This document shows, one piece after another, positions 1 through 5,574 of a stretch of DNA of 7,463 nucleotides (the first letter of the stretch is position 1; the number at the start of each line of letters is the position of its first letter). The DNA is taken from contig JAFVVB010000031.1 in the NCBI GenBank assembly GCA_017502425.1, forward strand, positions 1-7,463. The letters are read 5' to 3'. This DNA comes from Ruminococcus sp. Lineage in GTDB: Bacteria > Bacillota > Clostridia > Oscillospirales > Acutalibacteraceae. The position numbers and the translations under genes were made by a program. A model generated the notes under the pieces. It searched no databases. It was not told the DNA's origin and saw only the letters and a list, made by a program, of their open reading frames with translations.

Positions 1-1
1 A

Positions 2-1369
2 GGTGAAATCGAGGACATCATAGGTATTCCTGCGCAGGACGCTCCTTTGGTTTCAGCTAAAGCAGGACTTAACATTCACTCGGTGCTTGAGAAAATCGTT
101 TCTGACGTACCTGCTCCTGTTGGTGATAAAGACGCACCGCTTAAAGCAATGATTTTTGACTCTTATTATGACTCATATAAGGGTGTTATTATATATGTAA
201 GAGTAAAAGAAGGCCAGATTCATAAGGGTGACGAGTTCAAATTGATGGCTACCGGCTCTGTTTTTTCTGTGGTTGAGTGCGGTCATATGCGCGCGACTTC
301 CTTGGAAGAAAAAGAAGGCTTATACGCAGGCGAGGTTGGGTATATCACCGCTTCTATCAAGAGCGTTCAGGACGCACAGGTAGGCGATACAGTAACTCTT
401 ACGTCTAATCCTGCCGATATGCCGCTTCCGGGTTATCGTGAAGTTCAGTCTATGGTATTTTGCGGTGTGTATCCTGCTGATGGTGCACGCTACGGCGATT
501 TAAGAGATGCACTCGAAAAGTTAAAGCTCAACGACGCGTCCCTTACATTTGAACCTGAAACATCAGTAGCGCTTGGTTTTGGTTTCCGTTGCGGTTTCTT
601 AGGACTTCTTCACATGGAGATTATTCAGGAAAGACTCGAGCGAGAGTACAACCTCGACCTCATTACTACTGCACCTAGCGTTAACTATAAAATTACCAGA
701 ACAGACTCTACTACCGAGATGATATCAAACCCGACTAACTATCCTGACCCTGCGCTTATTGTGTCGGCTGAAGAACCTATCACCGATGCACATATCTACG
801 CACCTAGCGAGTATGTCGGAAATATCATGGAATTGTGTCAGGACAGACGTGGTACTTTCATCGGTATGGACTATATTGATTCTGAGCGAGTTGACATTCA
901 CTACGAATTACCGCTTGCTGAGATTATCTACGATTTCTTTGATACTTTAAAATCACGTACACGTGGCTACGCATCGTTTGACTATGAAATGAAAGAGTAC
1001 AGAGAGTCTAAGCTTGTGAAACTTGATATTATGTTAAACGGTGAGGTAGTAGACGCACTTTCGTTTATTATTCACGCTGATAGCGCATATACACGTGCTC
1101 GTAAAATGGCAGAAAAGCTCAAGGAAAACATTCCTCGTCAGCTGTTTGAGGTGCCTATTCAGGCATGTATCGGCGGTAAGATTATCGCGCGTGAAACTGT
1201 TAAAGCTATGCGTAAAGACGTTCTTGCCAAATGCTACGGTGGTGACATCAGCCGAAAGAAAAAGCTTCTTGAAAAACAGAAAGAAGGTAAAAAGCGAATG
1301 CGTTCACTGGGTACTGTCGAAGTGCCACAGGAAGCATTCATGGCTGTTCTCAAACTCGATTCCGAGTAA
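2..1369 (+). CDS. lepA: Elongation factor 4 (LepA), 5'-truncated by window edge
   Basis: LepA/EF4 is a ribosome-associated translational GTPase related to EF-G, implicated in back-translocation, ribosome assembly or elongation quality control. The open frame runs in from the left edge (first full codon at 2) and gives 455 residues to the TAA; full-length LepA is about 600, so roughly 145 N-terminal residues with GTPase motifs G1-G4 lie outside. What remains starts with GEIEDIIGIP, then the G5-type SAK motif at fragment residues 18-20, the EF-Tu-like domain II, EF-G-like domains III and V (GFRCGFLGLLHMEI is characteristic), and the LepA-specific C-terminal domain with GGDISRKKKLLEKQKEGKK and a VEVPQEAF end. 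The TTG at 47 is an internal codon, not a start. The gene is intact as far as seen, and is followed after 23 bases by its own terminator. The usual Firmicute downstream neighbour hemW is absent. Identification is very secure. Confidence 0.98.
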   Translation, partial: GEIEDIIGIPAQDAPLVSAKAGLNIHSVLEKIVSDVPAPVGDKDAPLKAMIFDSYYDSYKGVIIYVRVKEGQIHKGDEFKLMATGSVFSVVECGHMRATSLEEKEGLYAGEVGYITASIKSVQDAQVGDTVTLTSNPADMPLPGYREVQSMVFCGVYPADGARYGDLRDALEKLKLNDASLTFEPETSVALGFGFRCGFLGLLHMEIIQERLEREYNLDLITTAPSVNYKITRTDSTTEMISNPTNYPDPALIVSAEEPITDAHIYAPSEYVGNIMELCQDRRGTFIGMDYIDSERVDIHYELPLAEIIYDFFDTLKSRTRGYASFDYEMKEYRESKLVKLDIMLNGEVVDALSFIIHADSAYTRARKMAEKLKENIPRQLFEVPIQACIGGKIIARETVKAMRKDVLAKCYGGDISRKKKLLEKQKEGKKRMRSLGTVEVPQEAFMAVLKLDSE

Positions 1370-1392
1370 ATATTTTATTGTAAAAGTTGTAC

Positions 1393-1430
1393 AAACAGCG
1401 AGTGGAATTTTCTACTCGCTGTTTTTTCTT
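1393..1430 (+). terminator. Intrinsic terminator of lepA
   Basis: AAACAGCGAGT (1393-1403) pairs perfectly with ACTCGCTGTTT (1414-1424). The stem can extend by a G-U, a G-C and an A-T pair to leave a four-base loop. A T-rich run (TTTTTTCTTTT) follows. This is a textbook rho-independent terminator 23 bases after the lepA stop, and it separates lepA from the dockerin genes. Confidence 0.93.
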
Positions 1431-1435
1431 TTATA

Positions 1436-1464
1436 TTGAAGTGTTATAGTAGGGATACTATAAT
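1436..1464 (+). promoter_or_regulatory. Sigma-A-type promoter for the first dockerin gene
   Basis: TTGAAG (1436-1441), 17 bases, then a perfect TATAAT (1459-1464). This is a good housekeeping-sigma match placed just after the lepA terminator. Initiation would be near 1471, giving an untranslated leader of about 90 bases before the ATG at 1562. No other equally good promoter is visible in the gap. The -10 overlaps an inverted repeat, listed separately. Confidence 0.72.
1444..1463. promoter_or_regulatory. Inverted repeat overlapping the -10: candidate operator
   Basis: TTATAGTA (1444-1451), GGGA spacer, TACTATAA (1456-1463) form a perfect 8-base inverted repeat. It covers the promoter spacer and most of the -10 box, a typical position for a repressor site. 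The TATAGTA half also occurs in the conserved spacers ahead of the next two genes (3542-3548 and 4568-4574). The region is AT-rich, so chance is possible; the regulator is unknown. Confidence 0.4.
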
Positions 1465-1520
1465 TAGTATATAAAATAAATTTACGTGAAACTTTTTAGG
1501 ACTGTAAACGCCTTTTATTA

Positions 1521-1539
1521 GTGAAAGGGTAAATTTCAC
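1521..1539 (+). other. Small leader hairpin upstream of the first dockerin gene
   Basis: GTGAAA (1521-1526) and TTTCAC (1534-1539) are a perfect six-base inverted repeat with a seven-base loop, ending ten bases before the Shine-Dalgarno sequence at 1549-1555. A further GTGAAA lies at 1486-1491 and could compete for the same TTTCAC. It does not match a riboswitch I recognise. The pairing is weak, and function is unproven. Confidence 0.25.
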
Positions 1540-1561
1540 ATAAAAGAAAAGGAGGATATAT

Positions 1562-3478
1562 ATGAATTTCAAAAAATTAGTATGTGTTATACTCGCTTTA
1601 TTAATATTGACGAGTGCGTTCTCTATTACTGCTTTTGCAAGTGATACGGTAGAGTTTGTGTCAAATCAACTTCATTTTGATTCAAAAACCACAGGCTGGA
1701 ATAATTATAAGAAGATTTTCTGTCATATCTGGGAGTATGGTGGAGACAGCTTTTATGCATGGCAGTCTAAAAAAGAGGCGTGCAGTGATAAAGATGGCGA
1801 CGGAATATGGACTTATGACCTTGATGCTAAAGGGATTGTGTTCGAAGAAGACAAGCTTTACGCGGTTGTTTTCTCTAACGAGAATGGTCTTCAGACATAT
1901 AACCTGCTTTTAGATTCAACCGTTATAGGAGATACTGCGTACTGTGACGGCACGATATACGAAAACCCTGAAGACAGCACAAAAACAACTCAGGCGGCTT
2001 TCTGGAAAAATCAGGATAAAACTGTTTTCGGACCTGAATTATGTATCACCTCTATCGGTAACGTAGTCGGTACATGTGTTCCGTCAGTTGTTTCCAAAAA
2101 CGAGATGTTTGAGAATTTCCTGCTCAACACCTTAGAAAACGCTAGAGTATATTCAGGCAAAGACGATCAGCATATTATCGATGATGTAGCTAAAGAAATC
2201 TCACTTACGAAACAGGAAGTTGAAGAAGCTATTTATAATACAGGCATTGTTGTGGATTGGGATATAAATAAGTCAACACTTAGTAACAGTGGCTATGTGC
2301 CAAAACCACCTTTAAAACCCGAAAATCCGTTTGCATCTCCTGACCAGGTCAGAGTAGAGTGGGCGGTTGATAATTATAAAAATAATGTTGACCCTGAATT
2401 AAAGACTAACCGCTTGTACTTCCTCATGCCTAACGGTACTAACGGAAATAAATGTGACGATAATGTAGAAAACGGCGATTTATGCGATGAATATCCGAAT
2501 TCATGGTACAACGAGTACGCAAAGAGAGCATCTATATACTGGTCAGATACGGGAAAACTCGATCCTTACGATTGGCCTGGATATACTGCGGCTGAAGGTG
2601 ACAGCGTAGACGTTTACTATGCTGATGTACCTGAATTTGTGGACTCATTCTTCTGGAATAATGGTATAATCTATTCCACCGAAAAAGAAGAAAGTATGCT
2701 TTATGCTGCGCACACAACAGAAATCCCGTGCAAATACGAAAAAGGCGAAAGCAAGCTTTACCCTGAAGGACTTGATAACTTTAATAATATGATTTACGTA
2801 ATCACACCTCATAGTCTGGATGTTCCTCAAGTGATAGACTTTGAGCTGTGTGTCGGTGAGTGGTACTATTACTATGGTGATGGTTGCTATGGTATAGAAA
2901 AGAACGGTACGGATTTTGACTGTATCCGCGATGACCACACTCATAATGACAACATATATGTCGTAGCAGGAGCAAAAGAGATGTGTGAAAGTGCATGGGA
3001 CCCTGCTTATTTAGAAAATCGTATGCACTATAATGCAGAAAACGATGTTTACGAAAAAGTATTTACTGACGTACCGATTGGTATACACGAATTTACAATC
3101 GCAATAAATCGTAGATTTATAGATCCTGAAGACTTTGATATGAATCCACCGAAATTCGGACCGCCTTCGTGGGGTGGAAACGCCGATGTGACGGTTGAGG
3201 GTTCAACAGTAATCATCACATTTGATGCAAAAACATTAGAAGCAGAAGTTAAAGTTATCGCAAAAGACCCTGTGGATAACGATCTTTTAGGTGATGTTGA
3301 TGGCGATGGCGAAGTTTCAGTTATGGACGCTACTGCTATTCAGCTGTTTAAAGCTCAACTCAAAGACATAGACGAAGAAAGAATTTCACTTGCTGATACC
3401 GACAAAGACGGAGAGGTTTCAGTTTTAGATGCGACACAGATTCAGCTTTATAAAGCGCAGCTGATACCGTCGCTGTAA
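1562..3478 (+). CDS. Secreted multi-module dockerin protein, putative alpha-glucan binding
   Basis: A 638-residue exported protein with no visible catalytic domain. Residues 1-26 are a signal peptide (MNFKK, hydrophobic core, AFA|S cleavage). Residues about 35-235 form the domain shared with the next two genes: FCHIW (53-57), W67-Q68, a DKDGDG loop (76-81), FSN (104-106), Q111-T112 and cysteines 54, 74, 128, 172. Its pattern resembles a distant CBM25/26 starch-binding module. Residues about 280-380 look like a second CBM26-like unit (IYW at 325-327, DWPGY at 337-341, FFWNNG), followed by an aromatic stretch WYYYYGDGCYG (434-444). Residues about 464-566 (IYVVAG, YEKVFTDVP, final strands) resemble the X25-type modules of pullulanases. 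Residues 577-636 are a type I dockerin, with calcium loops at D578/D580/D582/D589 and D612/D614/D616/D623. The start is supported by AAGGAGG six bases upstream. Likely role: a binding subunit docking to a cohesin scaffoldin. The dockerin call is secure; the glucan ligand is inferred. Confidence 0.88.
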   Translation: MNFKKLVCVILALLILTSAFSITAFASDTVEFVSNQLHFDSKTTGWNNYKKIFCHIWEYGGDSFYAWQSKKEACSDKDGDGIWTYDLDAKGIVFEEDKLYAVVFSNENGLQTYNLLLDSTVIGDTAYCDGTIYENPEDSTKTTQAAFWKNQDKTVFGPELCITSIGNVVGTCVPSVVSKNEMFENFLLNTLENARVYSGKDDQHIIDDVAKEISLTKQEVEEAIYNTGIVVDWDINKSTLSNSGYVPKPPLKPENPFASPDQVRVEWAVDNYKNNVDPELKTNRLYFLMPNGTNGNKCDDNVENGDLCDEYPNSWYNEYAKRASIYWSDTGKLDPYDWPGYTAAEGDSVDVYYADVPEFVDSFFWNNGIIYSTEKEESMLYAAHTTEIPCKYEKGESKLYPEGLDNFNNMIYVITPHSLDVPQVIDFELCVGEWYYYYGDGCYGIEKNGTDFDCIRDDHTHNDNIYVVAGAKEMCESAWDPAYLENRMHYNAENDVYEKVFTDVPIGIHEFTIAINRRFIDPEDFDMNPPKFGPPSWGGNADVTVEGSTVIITFDAKTLEAEVKVIAKDPVDNDLLGDVDGDGEVSVMDATAIQLFKAQLKDIDEERISLADTDKDGEVSVLDATQIQLYKAQLIPSL

Positions 3479-3550
3479 TATAAAAATAACAGCCACCAAA
3501 AACGGTGGCTGTTTCTTCATATAAACTCCATAAAAGGTGTGTATAGTATA
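3422..3550 (+). repeat. Direct repeat copy A: dockerin end, terminator and promoter box
   Basis: This stretch of about 129 bases runs from the second dockerin repeat of the first gene through its stop codon and hairpin to the TATAGTATA box. It recurs at 4447-4576 with one net base of length difference. The first 25 bases are identical in both copies, and the sequence after the hairpin is almost identical. It is part of the duplication that built the gene cluster. Confidence 0.85.
3488..3518 (+). terminator. Hairpin terminator after the first dockerin gene
   Basis: AACAGCCACC (3488-3497), loop AAAAAC, GGTGGCTGTT (3504-3513): a perfect ten-base stem followed by a short T-rich tail (TTCTTC). 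The U-tract is weak, so termination may be partial and allow read-through into the next gene. The A-rich 5' flank would give a T-rich tail on the opposite strand. Confidence 0.75.
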
Positions 3551-3553
3551 AAT
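3514..3553 (+). promoter_or_regulatory. Conserved spacer with putative -10 (TATAGT) for the second dockerin gene
   Basis: TATAGT (3542-3547), or the overlapping TATAAA (3547-3552), could serve as a -10, placing the start about 20 bases before the AAAGGAG site at 3559-3565. No convincing -35 is present: TTCATA (3516-3521) is 20 bases away. The main support is near-identity with the equivalent spacer at 4540-4579, which is better conserved than the adjacent coding sequence. Confidence 0.4.
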
Positions 3554-3573
3554 GTGAGAAAGGAGTTGTTACT

Positions 3574-4494
3574 ATGAAAAAACTGATATCTTTATGCCTT
3601 GTGATTGTTTTGATGTTAAGCATGGCGATAGTAGGTGTATCTGCTAAGGAATCAAAACCTCAGAACGTACTCCATTTTGATACTAACACAGCAAATCACT
3701 GGGGTAATAACTACTCTAAGGTTTACTGTCACATCTGGGGGTATGACGGAGATACGTTTTTCAGGTGGCAGTCCAATAGCGAAAAGTGTACCGACGAAGA
3801 CGGTGACGGTATATGGACCTATGATCTTGATTATTATAGGATAGTGCTTGAAGATGATAAATCATACTGTGTTATTTTTTCAAATGATAACGGAAGAGCT
3901 ACATATACTATGACATTTGATACTACTGTTTTGGGTGATACCGCATACTGTGACGGTTCATACTATGATTCACCGGAAGAATATCATGAATACTTTGCTT
4001 ACTGGAGGAATCAGGATAGTGGACTTCACGGCTATGGACCACAACTTCAGATATCATCTATCGGTCAGATAGTAGGAACGTGTATTCCAAAAACCGAAAG
4101 CGCTCAGCATCTGTTTGAAAAAATGCTTATATATAACATAGAAAACGCCAGAACATATAGCGGAAAATCTGATCAGGATATTATCGATGATGTAGCAAAA
4201 AATATAGAGCTGACAATATCAGATGTTATTAAGGGTATCGAGAAGTCAGGCAAAAAAGTTTCATGGAAATGGTGGGAATCATCGCTTGAAATGGGCGAGT
4301 TTGTGCCGATAACGGGTGATGTAGACGGAGATCTGGAATTATCCGTAATGGATGCAACATTAATCCAGCTACATAAATCAGAAATACTCACTATACCTGA
4401 AAAACTGCTTATTTATGGTGATGTTGATAAAGACACAGATGTTTCTGTTTTAGATGCGACACAGATTCAGCAATATATAGCACAGCTGATTTAG
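3574..4494 (+). CDS. Secreted dockerin protein, tandem paralogue 1
   Basis: A 306-residue exported protein. Signal peptide 1-24 (MKKL, hydrophobic core, VSA|K). The single N-terminal domain at about 32-232 matches that of the upstream 638-residue protein: YCHIW (51-55), WQS (65-67), DEDGDG (74-79), IFSN (101-104), GDTAYCDG (121-128), conserved cysteines 52, 72, 126, 170. The CBM26-like Q-T pair is A109-T110 here. A helical stretch (SDQDIIDDVAKNIELT) closes the domain. Dockerin at 248-305 with loops D249/D251/D253/D260 and D283/D285/D287/D294; the usual glycine at loop position 6 is L254 and T288, so calcium loops look degenerate. It ends at TAG, three codons before the in-frame TAA used by the homologous end of the upstream gene. 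AAAGGAG lies eight bases before ATG. No enzyme motif is visible. Probably a non-catalytic binding subunit of a dockerin-cohesin complex; ligand unknown. Confidence 0.87.
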   Translation: MKKLISLCLVIVLMLSMAIVGVSAKESKPQNVLHFDTNTANHWGNNYSKVYCHIWGYDGDTFFRWQSNSEKCTDEDGDGIWTYDLDYYRIVLEDDKSYCVIFSNDNGRATYTMTFDTTVLGDTAYCDGSYYDSPEEYHEYFAYWRNQDSGLHGYGPQLQISSIGQIVGTCIPKTESAQHLFEKMLIYNIENARTYSGKSDQDIIDDVAKNIELTISDVIKGIEKSGKKVSWKWWESSLEMGEFVPITGDVDGDLELSVMDATLIQLHKSEILTIPEKLLIYGDVDKDTDVSVLDATQIQQYIAQLI

Positions 4495-4576
4495 TCGCTG
4501 TAATATAAAAATAACAGCCATCGCATCGCGGTGGCTGTTTCTTCATATAAACTCCATAAAAGATGTGTATAGTATA
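4447..4576 (+). repeat. Direct repeat copy B: dockerin end, terminator and promoter box
   Basis: Second copy of the element at 3422-3550, about 1,025 bases downstream, which equals one gene-plus-spacer unit. It carries the same dockerin end, the relic stop codon TAA (4501-4503), a hairpin with a changed loop, and the same TATAGTATA box. No third copy follows the last gene, whose 3' flank is unrelated. Confidence 0.85.
4513..4544 (+). terminator. Hairpin terminator after the second dockerin gene
   Basis: AACAGCCATCGC (4513-4524), loop ATC, GCGGTGGCTGTT (4528-4539): a 12-base stem with one T-G wobble, then TCTTC. It shares its outer stem with the hairpin at 3488-3513, while the inner stem and loop have diverged but still pair. 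That suggests the fold itself is maintained. The T-rich tail is short. Confidence 0.77.
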
Positions 4577-4579
4577 GGT
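4540..4579 (+). promoter_or_regulatory. Conserved spacer with putative -10 (TATAGT) for the third dockerin gene
   Basis: TATAGT (4568-4573) sits in the same context as at 3542-3547. The 37 or so bases leading up to and including it differ from the other copy by a single A/G change. As there, no good -35 is seen. The gene's ribosome site AAGGAGG (4588-4594) and its ATATAT-ATG context instead match those of the first gene. Confidence 0.4.
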
Positions 4580-4602
4580 GTAAACAAAAGGAGGATATAT
4601 AT

Positions 4603-5523
4603 ATGAAAAAATTAATATCTTTATGTCTTGTAATTATTATTATGCTGAGTGTAGCGATAGTAGGCGTATCAGCTAAGGAAACAGAACCTCACAACGTACT
4701 TCATTTTGACACTAACACAGCAGCACACTGGGACGAAGAGTTCGAAAAAGTTTACTGCCATATCTGGGAATATGGTAAAGATTCGTTTTTTAACTGGCAG
4801 TCAAGAAGAGAAAAGTGCACTGACGAAGATGGTGACGGTATATGGACTTATAATCTCGATGATTATGAAATCACGCTGGAAGACGGTAAAATATATGCGT
4901 GCATATTTTCTAATGAGCACGGTAAGCAGACTTATAACTTGATTTTTGATAAGACTGTTCTCGGTGATACTGCGTACTGCGACGGAGATTATTTTGATTC
5001 ACCGGAAAGTATTAAGTATTATAACGCTTACTGGAGAAATCAGGATAAAGAACTTGATGGATTCGGACCAGAGCTTTATATAACAAGTGATGGGTTTGTT
5101 GTCGGCACATGTATTCCATCTTTGACCACAGCGTCTGAGATATTTGAGGAGTTTTTAGTGGATAGTTTTGAATACGCAGGATTATACACAGGTCAGAGTG
5201 ACCAGACAATTATCGATAATATCGCCGTGAAACTGGAGTTTACAGTAGAAGATGTTGTAAATTCACTACACAACACAGAAGTTTATGCTCAGTGGTCATG
5301 GTATAATAGCCCTGTTGAAATGGGCGGATACACACCGTTAAAAGGTGACGTTGACGGTGATACATACTTAAATATTTTAGATGCGACTACTATTCAGCGT
5401 TACGAATCACAGCTTACTACATTATGCGACAAAGCATTAGCGAACGCTGATATGGACGGTGATAATGTGGTATCGGTTTTAGATGCTACCATTATCCAGA
5501 AAGAACTGTCACAGCTTTCATAG
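4603..5523 (+). CDS. Secreted dockerin protein, tandem paralogue 2
   Basis: A 306-residue exported protein that aligns without gaps to the gene just upstream; in the first 50 residues 38 are identical. Signal peptide 1-24 (VSA|K). N-terminal domain at about 32-232 with YCHIW (51-55), WQS (65-67), DEDGDG (74-79), FSN (102-104), Q109-T110 (the CBM26-like Q-T pair, kept here), and cysteines 52, 72, 126, 170. Dockerin at 248-305: loop 1 D249/D251/D253/D260 has T254 at the usual glycine position, and loop 2 D283/D285/D287/D294 has N288 there. An extra cysteine (C275) lies between the two repeats. AAGGAGG is eight bases before ATG. The gene is closed by a strong terminator that also faces the opposing operon. 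No catalytic motif is seen. A binding subunit for a cohesin-dockerin complex is the best reading; its divergence from the sister copy suggests a different ligand or partner, which is inference. Confidence 0.87.
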   Translation: MKKLISLCLVIIIMLSVAIVGVSAKETEPHNVLHFDTNTAAHWDEEFEKVYCHIWEYGKDSFFNWQSRREKCTDEDGDGIWTYNLDDYEITLEDGKIYACIFSNEHGKQTYNLIFDKTVLGDTAYCDGDYFDSPESIKYYNAYWRNQDKELDGFGPELYITSDGFVVGTCIPSLTTASEIFEEFLVDSFEYAGLYTGQSDQTIIDNIAVKLEFTVEDVVNSLHNTEVYAQWSWYNSPVEMGGYTPLKGDVDGDTYLNILDATTIQRYESQLTTLCDKALANADMDGDNVVSVLDATIIQKELSQLS

Positions 5524-5540
5524 TTTATATAAGACATAAG

Positions 5541-5573
5541 AAAAGCCACAATCGGTCTGATTGTGGCTTTTTT
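5541..5573. terminator. Shared terminator between convergent genes
   Basis: AAAAGCCACAATC (5541-5553), loop GGTCT, GATTGTGGCTTTT (5559-5571): a perfect 13-base stem followed by a T run on the plus strand. On the minus strand it begins right after the GtrA-family stop codon and is followed by TTTTCTTATG, so it can serve both the dockerin gene and the opposing operon. Confidence 0.9.
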
Positions 5574-5574
5574 A

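Larger units (their letters stand above)
3574..5523 (+). repeat. Tandem gene duplication (two 306-codon paralogues)
   Basis: The two genes have equal length and the same domain order, and align without gaps through signal peptide, domain and dockerin. They share start-region wording (MKKLISLCLV) and similar upstream spacers. Their start codons are 1,029 bases apart. The first gene of the cluster carries the same N-terminal domain and dockerin, so a single ancestral unit probably gave rise to all three, with insertion or loss of the middle modules. Confidence 0.9.

Noticed and set aside
47..49. TTG at 47 as the start of the lepA reading frame
   Set aside because: The frame is open back to position 2 and encodes conserved LepA residues (GEIEDIIGIP) before it; it is an internal Leu codon.
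759..1439. Plus-strand frames at 759-950 and 1095-1439 inside or across the lepA end
   Set aside because: They are out-of-frame readings of the strongly conserved lepA sequence, and the second runs through its terminator.
1465..1561. Riboswitch or other cis-acting RNA in the leader of the first dockerin gene
   Set aside because: Only a weak six-base hairpin is visible, and no conserved aptamer core or terminator/antiterminator pair could be recognised.
2645..2944. Minus-strand open frame of 99 codons, and others at 2532-2717 and 2802-2996
   Set aside because: They lie inside the first dockerin gene, have low-complexity or His/Tyr-rich translations without domain features, and lack good ribosome sites. 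They are shadows of the real gene.
3300..3475. Dockerin repeats read as calmodulin-like EF-hands
   Set aside because: Two 22-24-residue repeats with D-x-D-G-D-G and D-A-T-x-I-Q at the C-terminus of an exported protein match type I dockerin, and lack the entering helix of a true EF-hand pair.
3422..4576. The two repeated spacers as a CRISPR array or transposon ends
   Set aside because: There are only two copies, about 1 kb apart and co-linear with duplicated genes, with no spacers, no transposase and no terminal inverted repeats. They are explained by gene duplication.
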